A stretch of 64,000 bases of DNA from Begonia masoniana (Eukaryota; Streptophyta; Magnoliopsida; Cucurbitales; Begoniaceae): assembly GCA_022432975.1 (NCBI GenBank), contig CM039512.1, positions 6,708,858-6,772,857 on the forward strand. The letters run 5' to 3'. Under the pieces are notes generated by a model that had not been told where the DNA came from, made no database searches, and saw only the letters and a program-made list of their open reading frames with translations. The translations under genes and the position numbers were made by a program. Below are positions 33,927 to 46,323 of the stretch, piece by piece (the stretch's first letter is position 1; each line of letters starts with the position of its first letter).

Positions 33927-36492
33927 CTCGAAGGTATCCGAGAATACGAAGAACAACAGCCCAATGAACAGTAGTAGAAGTAGTAACAAACTGACCAACC
34001 ACATGAACAATATTCGCAATATCTAAACGAGTCAAAATAAGATAAACCAAACTACCAACAACAGTATGATATAAATCGGAATCTGACAAAGGAATACCAT
34101 CTGACAGAGAGTACCGAGCATTAGTCTCAAGATGAGTATCAACAATTTTATTATTAGTGAGACGTGCACGCTCAAACAAACCAGCTATGTACTTTGACTG
34201 GGATAAGAGATAACTTTTTGGAGAATAAGCAACCTCAATGCCCAAAAAGTAACGTAGCAAACCCAAGTCTTTCATAGCAAAACAACTGGCCAACTCAGAC
34301 TTTAAAGATTCAATCTCATCACAATCATCACCAATAATAATCATGTCATCAATATACAAGGATAACAAAATACGACCTACACTCGTATGCCTAACAAATA
34401 ATGCGGAATCATGATGACTAGGAAAAAAACCAAACGAAGTGATCATTGTGGAGAACTTCTCAAACTAAGCACGAGGTGCTTGTTTGAGACCATAGAGAGC
34501 CTTACGAAGCCGACAAACTTCACAGAATTTGTGGGCGACGCCAGGAAGAGGCATCATATAGACGTCTTCATGAAGATCACCATTCAACAAGGCATTCTTG
34601 ACATCCATTTGAGATATTCTCCATCGACGAATAGAGGCAACCGCAATCATAGTGCGAACAGCCGTCATCTTTGCAACAGGGGCAAAGGTTTCTTCATAAT
34701 CTATGTCATACTTCTAAGAGTAGCTCTTAGCAAGAAGTCGAGCCTTGTATCATTCAATGGATCCATCATACTTAGTTTTAATTTTGTAAACCCAACGAGA
34801 ACCAATTGTACATTTTTTAGATGGCAACGGTACCAAATCTCATGTTGAGTCTGATGAATAGCAGTAAGTTCCTCAGTCATAGTATCTTGCCAAAGTGATT
34901 CACGAACAGCCTCTCTATAAGATAAAAGCTCAGAAAGATGATGAACACTAGCAACAAATGAAGCCAACTAGAATATGAAGAGTAAGTAAAATCAGGTAGT
35001 TTAGTAGACTTACGAGGTCGAGTGGACTGACAAAGTGGAGGAACATCTGCAATCTTAGAAGTTGATTGAGTGGTCGTAGGAGTAAGAGAATGAGAGGTAG
35101 ATGTATTGGGAACCAAAATATCAAACTCTGTCAATCTATCAATAGAAGCAGCTTCCTCATGGTCAATATCGAAAGGATCAATGCGAATGAGATCTGACTG
35201 AGTCATATGATGTGAACTAGCTAGAATAGACAATAGGGAATATGCTCTAAAAACACAACATGACGAGAGACGTACAATTTTTGACTAACATGATCAAAAC
35301 AACGATATCTTTTTTTGACCAACACCATAACCCATAAAAATGCACAGGACGGACCGAGAGGACAATTTATTACGCTTGACGTGTGATCGAAGAACAAAAT
35401 AAGTACAACCAAAGACTCTCAAGGAGGAATAATCAGGCGCAAGCCCATACAACTTTTCAAAGGGAGACAAACTGGAATTATAAAATGTTGGAATTCTATT
35501 AATCACATGAATAACGGTAAGAATCGTTTTGCCCCAAAACTCACTAGGAACATCGGCTGACAACAAGAACGAGCGGGCTGTTTCAACAAGATATCGATGA
35601 TTTCTTTCAGCAACTCCATTTTGTTAAGGAGTGTCAGTACATGAGGTTTGATGTATAGTCTCATCAGAAACAAGTAGATAAGAAAAATAGTTAGCAGTGT
35701 ATTCACCTCCCAAATCACAACGAAAATACTTGATGACGACTGAGTGTTGCGTTTTTACAAGAGTCCTAAAGTTTGTGAAAATGGTAAGATAATCAGACCT
35801 ACGTTTCATAAGATAAACCCAAGTATAATGAGTGCAATTATCGACAAACGAAACATAATATCTTGAACCCTCTATTGTTGAAACAGGAGAGGGTCTCCAA
35901 ACATCAGAATGGACGAGATCAAATAGAACAAAAGAATAAGAAAGACTCTTAGAAAAAGGTAAGGCTGAAAATTTAGGCAATTTACAACCATGACAATCAG
36001 AAATGTCATGATTGTCCAAATGTCCTAATGCTCCTGTAGACACCAAAAACTGCAAATGAGACGCTGAAACATAACCAAAACGAAAATACCATAAATAAAT
36101 ATCAAAAGACGAATGACTCAAACAAAAGGAAGACAAATCCACACCAGAAGCTGCAACATCTGATACTTTGAGTTGATCCAAAACATAAAGTTGGGCCAAC
36201 AGCCTGTCCCAATTGCCTTATGAGAGCGCGGGTCCTGTACGAAACGAGTAGATGAAGAAAATGAAATTAAGTATCCAGACTCACATAATTGACTAACAGA
36301 AATAAGACTGAGAGAAAGATTAGGAATATAATAAATATCAGAAATAGACACAAGAGACTTAACAATAGAACCAACACCTACTAATGGCATAGATGTGTCA
36401 TCAGCAGTCATAATTGATACAGAAGAATTAAGAGATAAAGAAGCAAAAGAAGACAAATTGGGAGACATATAATGAGAGTCACCTGAATCCAA
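33927..36492 (-). pseudogene. Element F protease remnant, integrase and reverse transcriptase
   Basis: In minus order: a protease-like DSGDSHYMSPN (36492), which has Asp where the DSGA motif has Ala; a gag-pre-integrase region and integrase core (FDLVHSDVWRPSPVSTIEGS, YVSFVDNCTHYTWVYLMK); an integrase end (FWGKTILTVIHVINRIPTF); a linker; and RT with [18 protein letters not shown], the catalytic YIDDMI and LLRYFLGIEVAYS. Several stops and frameshifts separate the segments (near 35624, 35294, 34877, 34700 and 34450). The gene was continuous with RNase H at 31360 before LTR E entered. Confidence 0.88.
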
Positions 36493-37034
36493 GACCTATA
36501 ACGAAGATGATATACCTGAGGAACCATACGATGACAAACCTTTATAAGAGGCAGCCGACATAGCATGAGGTTGTGAGGCAAGAAACTGCTAAAACTGCTT
36601 AAACATGGATGAATCTAATAATCCCCAAATAATTCTCAAATCAACAAAATTCACAAATAGTCCAACCAAAACAACTGAATCCAATAATAATCCCCAAATC
36701 AACAGAATCCACAAATAGTCTAACCAAAACAATTGAATCAAACAATAATCCTCAAATAACGAAATCAATAGAATTCAACCAAAACAACTGAATCCAATCA
36801 AAGAAATGCAAACCCGCAATAACGAATCAAAAAGGGGAAATCAAAAATACCATATGTAAGAACAAATTCCTGAATCCAATCAAACATAGCGAACTTCACG
36901 CACTGTTCACAAACTTCACTTCATGGCACTGTTCACGGTACTATTAATGAAGCACTGTTCACGGTACTATTAACAAAGCACTATTCACGTACTGTTCACC
37001 GAAACCCTAATTCTTAAAATTCTTAGGTCGGTGT
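36493..37034 (-). other. Element F leader without gag
   Basis: This 540-bp stretch contains imperfect short repeats (AATCCCCAAATCAACAGAAT type at 36630-36790, and CACTGTTCACGGTACTATTA at 36931 and 36952) and no capsid or zinc-knuckle coding. A complete Copia element would have about 1 kb of gag here, so gag has been deleted. Confidence 0.6.
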
Positions 37035-37046
37035 GCTCTGATACCA

Positions 37047-37401
37047 TGTTAACACATGTGATAAGGTAGAACTCATCCCTAAAAGCTAGCTCAACGGGAG
37101 AGGAAATCTCTCTCACATATATACAAATTACAGGCCCATTCAATAAATGATGTGGGACAAACACAATTATCAATACCCACCTTCACGCATAGCGTGCCTG
37201 AACCAGGTCCAATTCCCACCATCGTCTCTGATACCAAGTTCTGATACCATGTAGAAATAGAGAGAAAATAAAGATTGTTCGTGAACACTTAAGTGTAAAA
37301 GATACACATAAAGAGGTTTATATAGCTAGAGTAAACAAGGAGAATAATCAAAGACTAAAATACTCTTAGAACACTAATTATAATAATAATATATGCTAAC
37401 A
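37047..37401 (-). repeat. Element F 5' LTR with internal primer-site copies
   Basis: It starts TGTTAACACATGTG and ends ATGCTAACA, next to the CTTCT duplication. A true primer-binding site abuts it at 37035-37046. Two further copies of the same motif lie inside the LTR at about 37225-37235 and 37238-37249, just before the 151-bp sub-LTR with its own TG...CA ends. Confidence 0.85.
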
Positions 37402-37406
37402 CTTCT

Positions 37407-40400
37407 ACCTAGACAAAGCGGAACCAGTAGACAAGATATAGACGAAAGCAGAACAAAAATGATAGTAGATTGGACGATTGAGTTCGTCTAGCTTGATCGT
37501 TGGATCACCTAGTGGACCTTTACCCTATTTTTAAATTAAGGGTTGCCATGTTTACTTAGGTGGAGTAGGTGTTTTTGTGTTTATTTGCATGGGATCAATG
37601 GAAAGGCATTGGACTCGCCAACCTTTTAACATTTTTTGTCTATATTCTCCAAGTTTTCGTCTAACGAGTATAATATCGTCAATTTTAGACCAAATTTGTA
37701 TGATTTTATCTTTAAATTTTACCTCAAAAAGTTATATAACAGTTGGAGGGGAAAATTTTACTTATTAATTATTTTCCTTCATCGTTTCCACAATTACTTG
37801 ATCTTTGTCCACATCATGTTCCTTAAAAAAAATTAAGTAAACATGGCCAAAAACAAATTTGACAAACCTTGGGTTATTCTATAGGTGTTTCGAACTAGCT
37901 TCACAAAAAAATGATGTATTTGTAAAGTTTTGATCTTGTAAGTACAATATTATTCATTTTAAGTCGTATTTACCACAACTTATTTTTTATATTTTACTGT
38001 AAAAGTCTTGTTTGAAGAAAAAAATCTACTTATGAGTCATTCTCCTCTATATTTCTCAAGCGATATAAAGCTGTTCAACTTTTCTAATATTGAATAAGCT
38101 CACACAATTACGTGATCTTGGGTCGTATCGAAGCTCACATGAGAGGTAGTTACGCTAATAGAGATTTTCAAATATCTTTTGTATCAATTGTAGGGTTTGT
38201 CATCAACAAAGACACAAAACACAATGTTTTCCAAGGACTATATTATATAGTTTACAAATCTTGAGTTTGAATGCAATGTGTGAGTGTGTGCATGTGCTAG
38301 TAATCTGCGGTGGACAAATCATATATTCTCTACAATCTCTCTCCACTTCACTTTGTCTCTCTTCTTTTTTTTCATTAAAACTTTTTCTCTCCCCAACTTC
38401 AATATCGTTCATCAGATCAGCATAATCCCTTGTTTTCTTCGTTACTTTTCTCACTTCTATGCTGTTAATTACCATTATCATAGCCAATATTCTATATAAT
38501 TAATTTATCTACTTTATCATTTTAATTGCATATTTTGGTTGTTTCATGTCAAATAATTATGTATGAATTTTTTTGTTAAGTTGAATATTCTTTACAGAAG
38601 AATCATATCTTTTATATATCAATAAAATTTTGGGTCGTCATTGTCTTCACAAGTTGGGCTGTCAAGGGGAAGAGGATCAAAGTCTCCGTCGGTCACACTT
38701 CTGCTAAGGCTTTGGCTAGTATGGATTGGGCCCTCATAATTTATAGAATCTTTAGTCGTTCTTGTCTTCACAGGGTGGTGAGCTACAAAAATTTCCTCCC
38801 CTTGGCAGTCCAACATCCTCGTTAGCATGTCGCGACCTGGAAAAGGCCAAAAATGCCTGACACTCAAACTGTTTATCAAATATTTACATCGGAAGCTTAG
38901 AAACCAAAAATGAAGAAAAGAGCCAACAACCAGGTCTAACAGTAATATCATATAAATCATTAGTGACGGTTTGTTGGGGTCCAAGAACAAGTGATGTGAC
39001 CACAATCACACATTTAAAATTTGTGATCTTGGGAACTCTATATTGTCACATTTCATTTTCAATTAGCACAACACGTTTTTGGGATAAAATTCAAGAAAAA
39101 AATTGTGTGTACTTCAACTCAAAACAGATAATATTATACTACTCGGTAGAATTTGGGTGTTTTATTAGTGGTATCATAGCCAAATTATAATGTGGCTACT
39201 AGAGATGTCTGGCCTCCTTAAGAGTGATGATTGTGATAGCTAATCTTTGTCAGGGCTGGTTGAGCTCAAAACCAAGTTCTATGACAACAATTTCACATTG
39301 ACAATATGTGATCTTGAGGTGCTCTATATATGTAATATTCCATATTCATCTAGTATGTGTTTTTGGTAAAATCTAAGAGCAAATTTGTGCCGGTCTCGGG
39401 CCAAAGTAAACAATTTTATATTACTCATTGAAGATTGAGGTGTTTTATATATATATATAACTCCTAGATTCTTATTTGTCCAAAATCTCAATGTTATTTG
39501 ACTATTTATTCGATACATTATGTCGTTGTGGACTTTAATTTACCCTCTTCTCACTTGTTAACACTTCTTATTAAATTACCACCTTCAAGGCACTGATTCA
39601 TTTACGAGGAGGTTAAATTACTTTGTACGATACAGCTAAGGTACTTAAATAAAGAACAAAATAAATTTTCAAACAAACATAGCTAGAATTTTTTTAATAA
39701 GTATCAACTGATGTGGAGATATATCATCCACGTGATACATAATGTTTATTATTTTAATTGAAATTTGTCTCATTAATTAAAAAAATAACATACTTTTGCG
39801 AGCATTAGGGTATCTGTATTAGTTACCCAGTCTAAATCATAGGTTAAACAGCTCAAATATTAGATTTCATTCCTTCAATTCTTGGATTACAATACATTTA
39901 CTCAGGGTTTCCTCGTGGACAAAGATCATTAATCGGATAATTTAATTGATTTAGATTGAAATTGACCTCTTAATTAATGATTAATCGGTAACGAGAAGAT
40001 AGTTACCATTTAATTTAATTTTCTTGAATAAAAATAACTTTTTTGGGAAGAAATAGAAGCTGAATAATTAGATTTTTACATGCATAAACAACAGCTGGTA
40101 TTTCTAGCCTAGGCCATTATTATTTAATACAGATTCGAAATTAACTTTTAGAAAGTGGGACCCGAAAACCCTACATAATTAAAGACGATTAATTGACCTA
40201 ATTGCTCCACTTAAAGAATGGTCCCAAGTAACACATTTATGCATCTATTTTTAATTGAATTGCTAAAAAATGGAAAACAATTTATCAATTATATGATGAA
40301 TTACGACAACTAGTGATGTCGAACTACCGAAAAATAATAAAATTTTAAACGTGATGTCAGCACGTGTCAAAGCATATAATAATAATCATAAAATAGTTAA

Positions 40401-40670
40401 GAGATTATTTAACCGACTTTAATCAGAGACAAACTTTCATGTGGCATCCTACAATTTGTCTTAGCAAAAAGAAAAGAAAATTTGTTGATGAATTATTATT
40501 AAATAAAATAAGAAATTAAATTTGTGGAAACGAGGAAAAAGAGAGAAGTGGAAAGAAGCATAAAATCTAAGTATTTTGTGACATAAAAATCCATACGCAA
40601 TCTCATACAGCGAGACAATAATTGCTGGACTTACAGACAGCTTCAAATGGGGGTGTAGTGATTCCTCATT
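37407..40670. other. Intergenic DNA between element F and the SPEAR gene
   Basis: AT-rich non-coding sequence. It contains an old TRIM-like element (38955-39470). Around 38780-38840 the minus strand resembles a Cassandra-type internal region (CTAACGAGGATGTTGGACTG). A minus-strand frame of 128 codons at 38619-39005 overlaps these remnants and shows no domain. No gene is supported. Confidence 0.5.
38955..39470 (+). mobile_element. Degraded TRIM-like element
   Basis: Two diverged direct repeats, about 38990-39165 and 39300-39450, share GTGATCTTG, a CTCTATAT block and an ACGTTTTTGGGATAAA / TGTTTTTGGTAAAATC block. Between them is TGGTATCATAGCC (39170-39182), close to the initiator-Met primer site, followed by TGGCTACTAGAGATGTCTGG. 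This is the plan of a terminal-repeat retrotransposon in miniature. The ends are not sharp and no target duplication was found. Confidence 0.5.
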
Positions 40671-40709
40671 TTGCTCATCAGTTCTGAAGTAGGAGAGAAT
40701 ACTTGGGTT

Positions 40710-40710
<1 letters not shown>

Positions 40711-40752
<42 letters not shown>
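40711..40752 (+). repeat. CT microsatellite in the SPEAR gene 5' leader
   Basis: About 20 CT units end 28 bp before the ATG at 40781. A second, shorter CT run lies in intron 1 (40992-41019). Pyrimidine tracts of this type are common in plant 5' leaders. Confidence 0.9.
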
Positions 40753-40755
<3 letters not shown>

Positions 40756-40780
40756 CTGATACATCTCGTGCAGAGAGAAA

Positions 40781-43635
40781 ATGGGAAGTAATTTTCTTGG
40801 AATTGGAGGAAATGGATCTTCTTCTTCTTCTTCTTCCAAGAAAGGAAAGAAGAGTAACTCAGATAAACCTAGGCAACCACAGAGAGGCCTTGGAGTAGCT
40901 CAGTTGGAGAAGCTCAGATTGCATGCTCAAATGGGTTCAACTTATCTTCCATCCCTTCAACCTTCTTTTTCTACAAATTATAACGATGTATTCTCTCTCT
41001 CTCTCTCTCCCTCTCTCTTCTCAATTTATGAGGGTTGATGGGATTTGATGGGGTTTTGATGCAGGAGAACATGAGAGTGCAAACGGCATACTCTTCTCTA
41101 CCATCACCGTCAAGCTTTTCTTCTTCTTCTTCTTCCTCCTCTCATGGTTTCTTCCACAATCTCAAGGTTTTGACTGATTTTACATTTTCTTGCTCCATAG
41201 TTGCTGTTCAATTTTGCATCATAAAAGTCTCCTTAATTACGTTATTTTTATTGGATTCATTCACCTCGATATTAGTAGATTACTTTATATCAGTCTATCC
41301 GAGAGTGATTATAGACTGATTTTTGCCAACATGATCCTTGACTAACCCTAATTACATTTACCTTACTTTATTAAAAGTAATTACTTTCTTTGTCATCATC
41401 GCTAGAGTAAAATAAAACAAGCGAAAACACTGTATTTAAACAAAGATAGGCTAATGTTGTATATGTTCTGAAAAAATTTTCAAAAAAATCTCTCCATATT
41501 CCTACCGGTTACTCCCCAGAATCTAATCTCTCAGTTGCAAAGATTTGAGACAAAAAACATAGTTTAGTTTGGTTCTATCTTCTATACAACTAACAAGAAC
41601 GTTTGCTTCCTTAAACCTAGAACTTGAATGATATTTCTTATCTCAGATGGGTTTAGGAGATGAACATGAAAGATCACACGTTGGATATGGCGATTATCAA
41701 CCTACAACAGCAACAAGGTATTCCAATATTTATTACTTTTTTCTTCAAATTCGTTTTTTTTATGATTGCAATCCATCTAACCAGATGGGACGTGAGCAAT
41801 GCCATGTTAGAAGCTCAGCGTTTTGCAAGACCAAACATGGGTAGACAGCCTCTAAATATGCATCTAGAGGTAACCTGTCAAAGTGTTTCTTCTTTCATCC
41901 CTCAATTGTTTTAAGGTAAGATTTATTACAATTTTAATTAATTATTTTATAAAATAATTATAATAAATCATACCAGTGTTAGAAAATTATGAAAATTTCT
42001 AGATTATCTTCCTATGATGTAATAAACATGTAGTAAAAACTTTAAATAAATTTAATATTATTTGATATTTTTTTAAAATTAATTTAAAAAGTGAAGAAAA
42101 AAACAAGAGTCCATGCCCCAGAACAGCCCTCCAATCCTGGAGAACGGCCCCCCGATCCTGGCACACGGAGAACGTGGGGTGATCGGAGGGCCACTAGGTG
42201 TTGTCTTGTTATGTTTTGGATAGTTCAAGATTTGATTTGTTAGAGTTGTCAGTTTAAGTGAGTGTTAAAAAAAACGCATAGTTTAGAAGTTAAATTAGAT
42301 TTTACCCTATATATTATAAGTAAGCAAGATTTGTAATTTTAAGTATATGTAGTCAGCAATTCTTCAGTAAACCTATAATCTTGTCCATATCAAATTATCA
42401 AGAAGAACTACTTATTAGAATCCATCGAAGTTGTTCACTTATGGAAATGGAGACCACAACTCTTTTGTGAATAATTTTATGTAATGCTGATTTTCTCCAT
42501 CACAAAATAAAGTAATCACTTCCTCATCCCTAAAGACTTGAATCTATGGACCCGGACAATATTATACAGAGTATAAACTCAATAACTCAATTCTTATTAG
42601 ATCACCATAAATGAACTTTACATAACAAGTAGTATGCAATCTATTTAGGTCTGTCGTAGTATTAACAAATTATTCTATTAGTGAATGAATGGTAAAAATT
42701 GTGGTAGTCCATCATGTGAAGGCAAAGACAACCTAAGATTCTATTAATTGTTAATGCTCAGTTCATACCAGTGGTGGTGCACAATATCAATTCACTTAGG
42801 TAAGTGAAAATTGAGTAGTTTATAAGTAGATTTTCTTACCTAGAACAACACGTTTTGGTCTAACTCCAAAAATAAATATGTGAGAGCTACATCCCAAAAC
42901 ATACAATATTGTAGTGAGAGCACAAATAACTTCATAAAAATTTATCTTGTTAGTTTGATATTGTCTAATTATGGTCAAATCCAATACGGTCTCGACTGAT
43001 CGTCACAATTACCTTCACTTGAGGGTCGATGTCCCTATTAGCCACATTTTCGGTTGAGTCTTGGCTCTGATAGTAACAATACATTCTACTACGATATTGT
43101 CCGTTTTGGATTAAAGTACACATAATTTTATTCTAGGGTTTTGACCCTAAAAAAGTGTTGAACTAGTTTAAAGCTAAATTTTAATTATGAATCACACAAT
43201 TCAACCATACTTATAATGTAATAGTATAGTGTAAAATGAAAATGTGTTTTTAGCATTATTCAGAAAATTTGGTGTTAAGCATAAGTTAATTATATTTTTC
43301 CTTTTTTAGTTGTTATATTAGTATTTTAAAGTGTCTTCTCACTCTTTCATTTGGGATGTTATATACTTTTTCTATTAACTAAATAGATTTAAGAAGAAGA
43401 GTAGTTTATCGATCTTGACATTGAAGAAATTGTTTGGCAAATTTCAAAAGAAATTCGACCTCATTATATAATTGTATGTACAGCCTATTCAACTATCACT
43501 TCTTCTCATCTTCAGGATCAAACCACAAAGAGCAAGAAACATAGAAACAACTCGATGGGACCAAGCAGTGAGATTTCTGAATCAAACGAGACTCGTGAAC
43601 TAGATTTGGAGCTCCGACTATCATCTAGATCATAA
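40781..43635 (+). CDS. SPEAR/TIE-type EAR-motif transcriptional repressor adaptor (SPOROCYTELESS-like)
   Basis: Five exons give 194 residues: 40781-40987, 41065-41166, 41647-41717, 41785-41869 and 43516-43635. All introns are GT-AG and the phases agree. The N-terminus has a Ser run and a basic stretch (KKGKKSNSDK), then QPQRGLGVAQLEKLRLHAQM (residues 32-51), the signature of the SPL/NOZZLE-SPEAR family. Exon 2 adds another Ser run. The C-terminus carries the EAR motif LDLELRL (residues 184-190). Family members act in the nucleus, linking TCP factors to TOPLESS-type corepressors in leaf or sporogenous development. That role is taken from the family, not shown here. Intron 4 is 1.6 kb and holds transposon remnants. 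The start is the first ATG after the CT-rich leader. Which paralogue it is (TIE1-4) cannot be decided from these features. Confidence 0.88.
41930..42210 (+). repeat. Fragment related to the Mutator-like element, in SPEAR intron 4
   Basis: The order and wording of AT-rich blocks (TTAGAAAATTATGAAAATTT, TATGATGTAATAAACATGTA, TAAATTTAATATTATTTGAT) parallel 59820-59930 in the element at 59380-60128. Both are followed by a GC-rich segment; here it is CCCCGATCCTGG near 42155 and GATCGGAGGGCC near 42182. Similarity is moderate and was judged by eye. It could be a decayed relative. Confidence 0.4.
42950..43130 (-). repeat. TRIM-like remnant in SPEAR intron 4
   Basis: On the minus strand, CGGACAATATCGTAGTAG precedes a degenerate primer-binding site (TACTATCAGAGCC) and GTGGCTAATAGGGACATCGA. 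This is the sequence order of the LTR end, primer site and internal region in TRIM and Cassandra-type elements. Only a short piece remains. Confidence 0.4.
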
Positions 43636-44933
43636 ACGAAACACGATGTCTTCTCGATATTTCGTTTGTTTCTCATTTTTCATGTATATTTAGATACAAA
43701 AAAAAAAAAAAAAAGATGATGGAGAAGTAATCTTGTTAAATGTTAACAGATTTTGGTGCTCAAAAGAATGAAATCTTTCTCTCCTCGTTGATCATGATGA
43801 ACAATTTTGATGAGCAGAAAGTGATCTATTTGTAAAATGTATATAAATTATGCTAGTTTGATTTACCACTAATAATAGATTTGAGTTGACTTGAATTCTA
43901 TCTCAGTCAGGCCGGTTAGGTCCACGTTGGGATCTTCATTAAAGTTTTGTTTTCTCAATAAATTCATGTAAACTAGAGTCGCAAAACTTGAAATTGTATT
44001 TTGATCTTTATAATAGATTTTTTTTTCTACCCGTCGTTTTTTTTTTTCAAAAAGTATTTTTATGAGCAGGAAGTGATCGATTTGTAAAATGTGTACAATT
44101 TACCACTCGTATGCTGTTTGATTTGCTAATGTAGATATTGTTTTTAATATATGATTAGATCAATTTTTCAAAGTAACTTTTGGATAAATAGCTAGATGAT
44201 CATCTAAATAATTAAGATAAAGTCACAATATGATTACTAAAAGTTCATGTTTCTATTGTTCTTTTATAATTTTTTTAATCTTTTTAAAGCTTATAAACTA
44301 AGCTCGAGATGGATTTTGATTCTTGAATTTTTTTTTTGTATGAAATAATACACGTAACGTAAATAAAATAATATAAAATAGGTTATGCGCGACAATTTTA
44401 CGTGTCGAAAAAATAATTTGCTTTAGTAAATAAAGTAATGAGGTTATAAAAATTATTCTCTAAGAATTTAATTCATCAGAAAATAATTAAAATTCATTAG
44501 CAATGAGAAGAATGGCATAAATTCCAACTTTAGAAAAAGTCCAATCCTAAGATTACTTCCATAATATAATATATATTAAAATAAATAAATAAAATGTTGA
44601 ATTTTATAAATCTAATTTATTTTTTATTTTAATAATTGAATATTAAAAACTGCATTGTTTCCACTTTGATGTCTGAATTCCAAGTCTAATTTCCAAATAA
44701 TAAATTATATATTTAAGGAAAATTCAAATATGTTTTGGGCTCCACACGTCTACAGCTCCATCCTCCAAATAAACCATTAGTTTAAGCTTCGAAGTCTACC
44801 TGCACCAAAACATGCACGCACATCTCGGAACCCTGTTGTAGATTATTGCGATGATGATGATGATGAGGTTGGTTTATTCCTTCTTCATCGCCAAAGTCAA
44901 ACCCTGTTCTTAGATTTTCATACTTGGGCTAAA
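43636..44933. other. SPEAR 3' flank and XTH upstream region
   Basis: Non-coding and AT-rich. It includes a poly-A run at 43699-43714, several T runs, and GATGATGATGATGATGAGG at 44850-44868. No further gene is visible. Confidence 0.5.
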
Positions 44934-44943
44934 TCTATAAATA
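44934..44943 (+). promoter_or_regulatory. TATA box of the XTH gene
   Basis: TCTATAAATA lies 75-84 bp upstream of the ATG at 45018. This fits a transcription start near 44970 and a 5' leader of about 45-50 nt. Confidence 0.7.
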
Positions 44944-45017
44944 CCGACCAAACAATCAGACCAAAAGACATCACTTTTTGAGCAGTAAAATTCAAGCTCT
45001 TTTGCTTGAAGAGAGAA

Positions 45018-46286
45018 ATGAAGAGGTCGAAATTATCAGTTCTTTTGCTTGCTTTGTTCATCTGTGTGATTTGTTTTGACCGTGTTGTAATGGTCGATGC
45101 CACCATTTCTAAGAACATGTTTCTCAGCTGGGGAAATACCCAGTCCTCCATTGTTGGTGATGATCTGCAACTTGTGCTGGATAACACCACAGGTGAAAAT
45201 GGTTATTTTCTTCTGTGTCATTGATAAAAATGAAAAATTCGAGATGAGCTTCTCTTGATTTTGTTTCAGGGTCTGGTGCTCAATCCAAAAGAACTTTCTT
45301 ATTTGGAAGCTTCGAAGTTCTCATCAAGTTAGTTCCTAATAACTCCGCAGGAACAGTAACAGCTTATTATGTAAGTTTTTTGTCTCAACAATGGCGGACT
45401 TTGTACCTAGTAGACACAACAGTTATAAAACAACATTGCATAAATCAAAAACATGCTTTTTTTGGGTTGCTTTTTGTAGCTTTCCTCAACTGGAACAAGC
45501 CACGATGAGATAGACTTTGAATTCTTGGGGAATGTTTCTGGACAACCTTATACGATCCACACAAACATCTACACTCAAGGAGTTGGAAACAGAGAGCAAC
45601 AATTCTATGTCTGGTTTGACCCAGCGGCTGATTTTCATAACTACACCATTCATTGGAACCCCACAGAAGTAGTGTAAGTCGTCTCATAAATCATTTCAAT
45701 CAATCAACCTCACCACTTTTTTGCCTTTCAAAATCAAATATGACTCATGAAAGTCCAAACTTACAAAAATATACCAAACAAGCATTTGTGATATTGATAA
45801 ATTAACACAAACAATAATAGATCAAGGAAGAGTTTTTTTGTTTGGGTAAATGAACTAATCTATGAATGATATTTCAGGTGGTATATCGATAGTGTTCCGA
45901 TCCGGGTTTTCCGAAATTACGAGAAAGAAGGAATTTCATATCCAAACAAGCAAGGAATGAAGGCTTACACCAGTTTATGGAATGCAGATGATTGGGCAAC
46001 TCAAGGGGGGCGCATAAAAACAAACTGGACTGGGGCGCCATTCATTGCAAGACTGCGTAAGTTCAGGCCAAGGGCTTGCTACTGGAATGGACCATCCAGC
46101 ATTAGCCAATGTGCAGTCCCTTCCCCTGCAAACTGGTGGGCTTCCCCAAGTTTTAGCCAGTTGAGCAGTGCTCAGCTGTCTAGGCTTCAGGCAGTGAGAC
46201 AGAAGTATATGATCTATGATTATTGCAAAGATGTGAATAGATTCAACGGCCAACTCCCACCTGAATGTTTCAAACCACAGTTCTAA
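45018..46286 (+). CDS. XTH: Xyloglucan endotransglucosylase/hydrolase (GH16)
   Basis: Four exons give 292 residues, typical of the family: 45018-45192, 45270-45370, 45480-45673 and 45878-46286. All introns are GT-AG. Residues 6-28 form a hydrophobic signal peptide ([15 protein letters not shown]), so the enzyme is secreted to the cell wall. There it cuts and rejoins xyloglucan chains during wall loosening. The catalytic block [10 protein letters not shown] spans residues 100-109, with E102 as nucleophile and E106 as acid/base by family precedent. An N-glycosylation site (NVS, N110) follows, as is usual. The last exon holds the C-terminal XET domain with the conserved Cys residues (ACYWNG, SQCAV, YCKD, ECFK). 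An in-frame TTG lies upstream, but the ATG at 45018 is the natural start. The exact subfamily member is not assigned. Confidence 0.95.
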
Positions 46287-46317
46287 ATCAACACGACCAC
46301 CCGCCTTGTTTTCGGCA

Positions 46318-46323
46318 AATAAA
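46318..46323 (+). terminator. Poly(A) signal of the XTH gene
   Basis: AATAAA lies 32 bp after the stop codon. It is the nearest canonical signal, though plant signals are loose. Confidence 0.45.

Larger units (their letters stand above)
30496..37401 (-). mobile_element. Element F: Ty1/Copia retrotransposon, gag-deleted and split by solo LTR E
   Basis: The LTRs at 30496-30818 and 37047-37401 are flanked by a perfect CTTCT duplication (30491-30495 and 37402-37406). A primer-binding site (TGGTATCAGAGC on the minus strand, 37035-37046) abuts the right LTR. The order protease, integrase, RT, RNase H on the minus strand is that of Copia. The space where gag should be (36493-37034) holds no gag. 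Solo LTR E interrupts the gene between RT and RNase H. F is non-autonomous. Confidence 0.92.

Noticed and set aside
38619..39005. Minus-strand ORF of 128 codons as a gene
   Set aside because: It overlaps TRIM-type remnants and shows no domain, splice structure or conserved composition.
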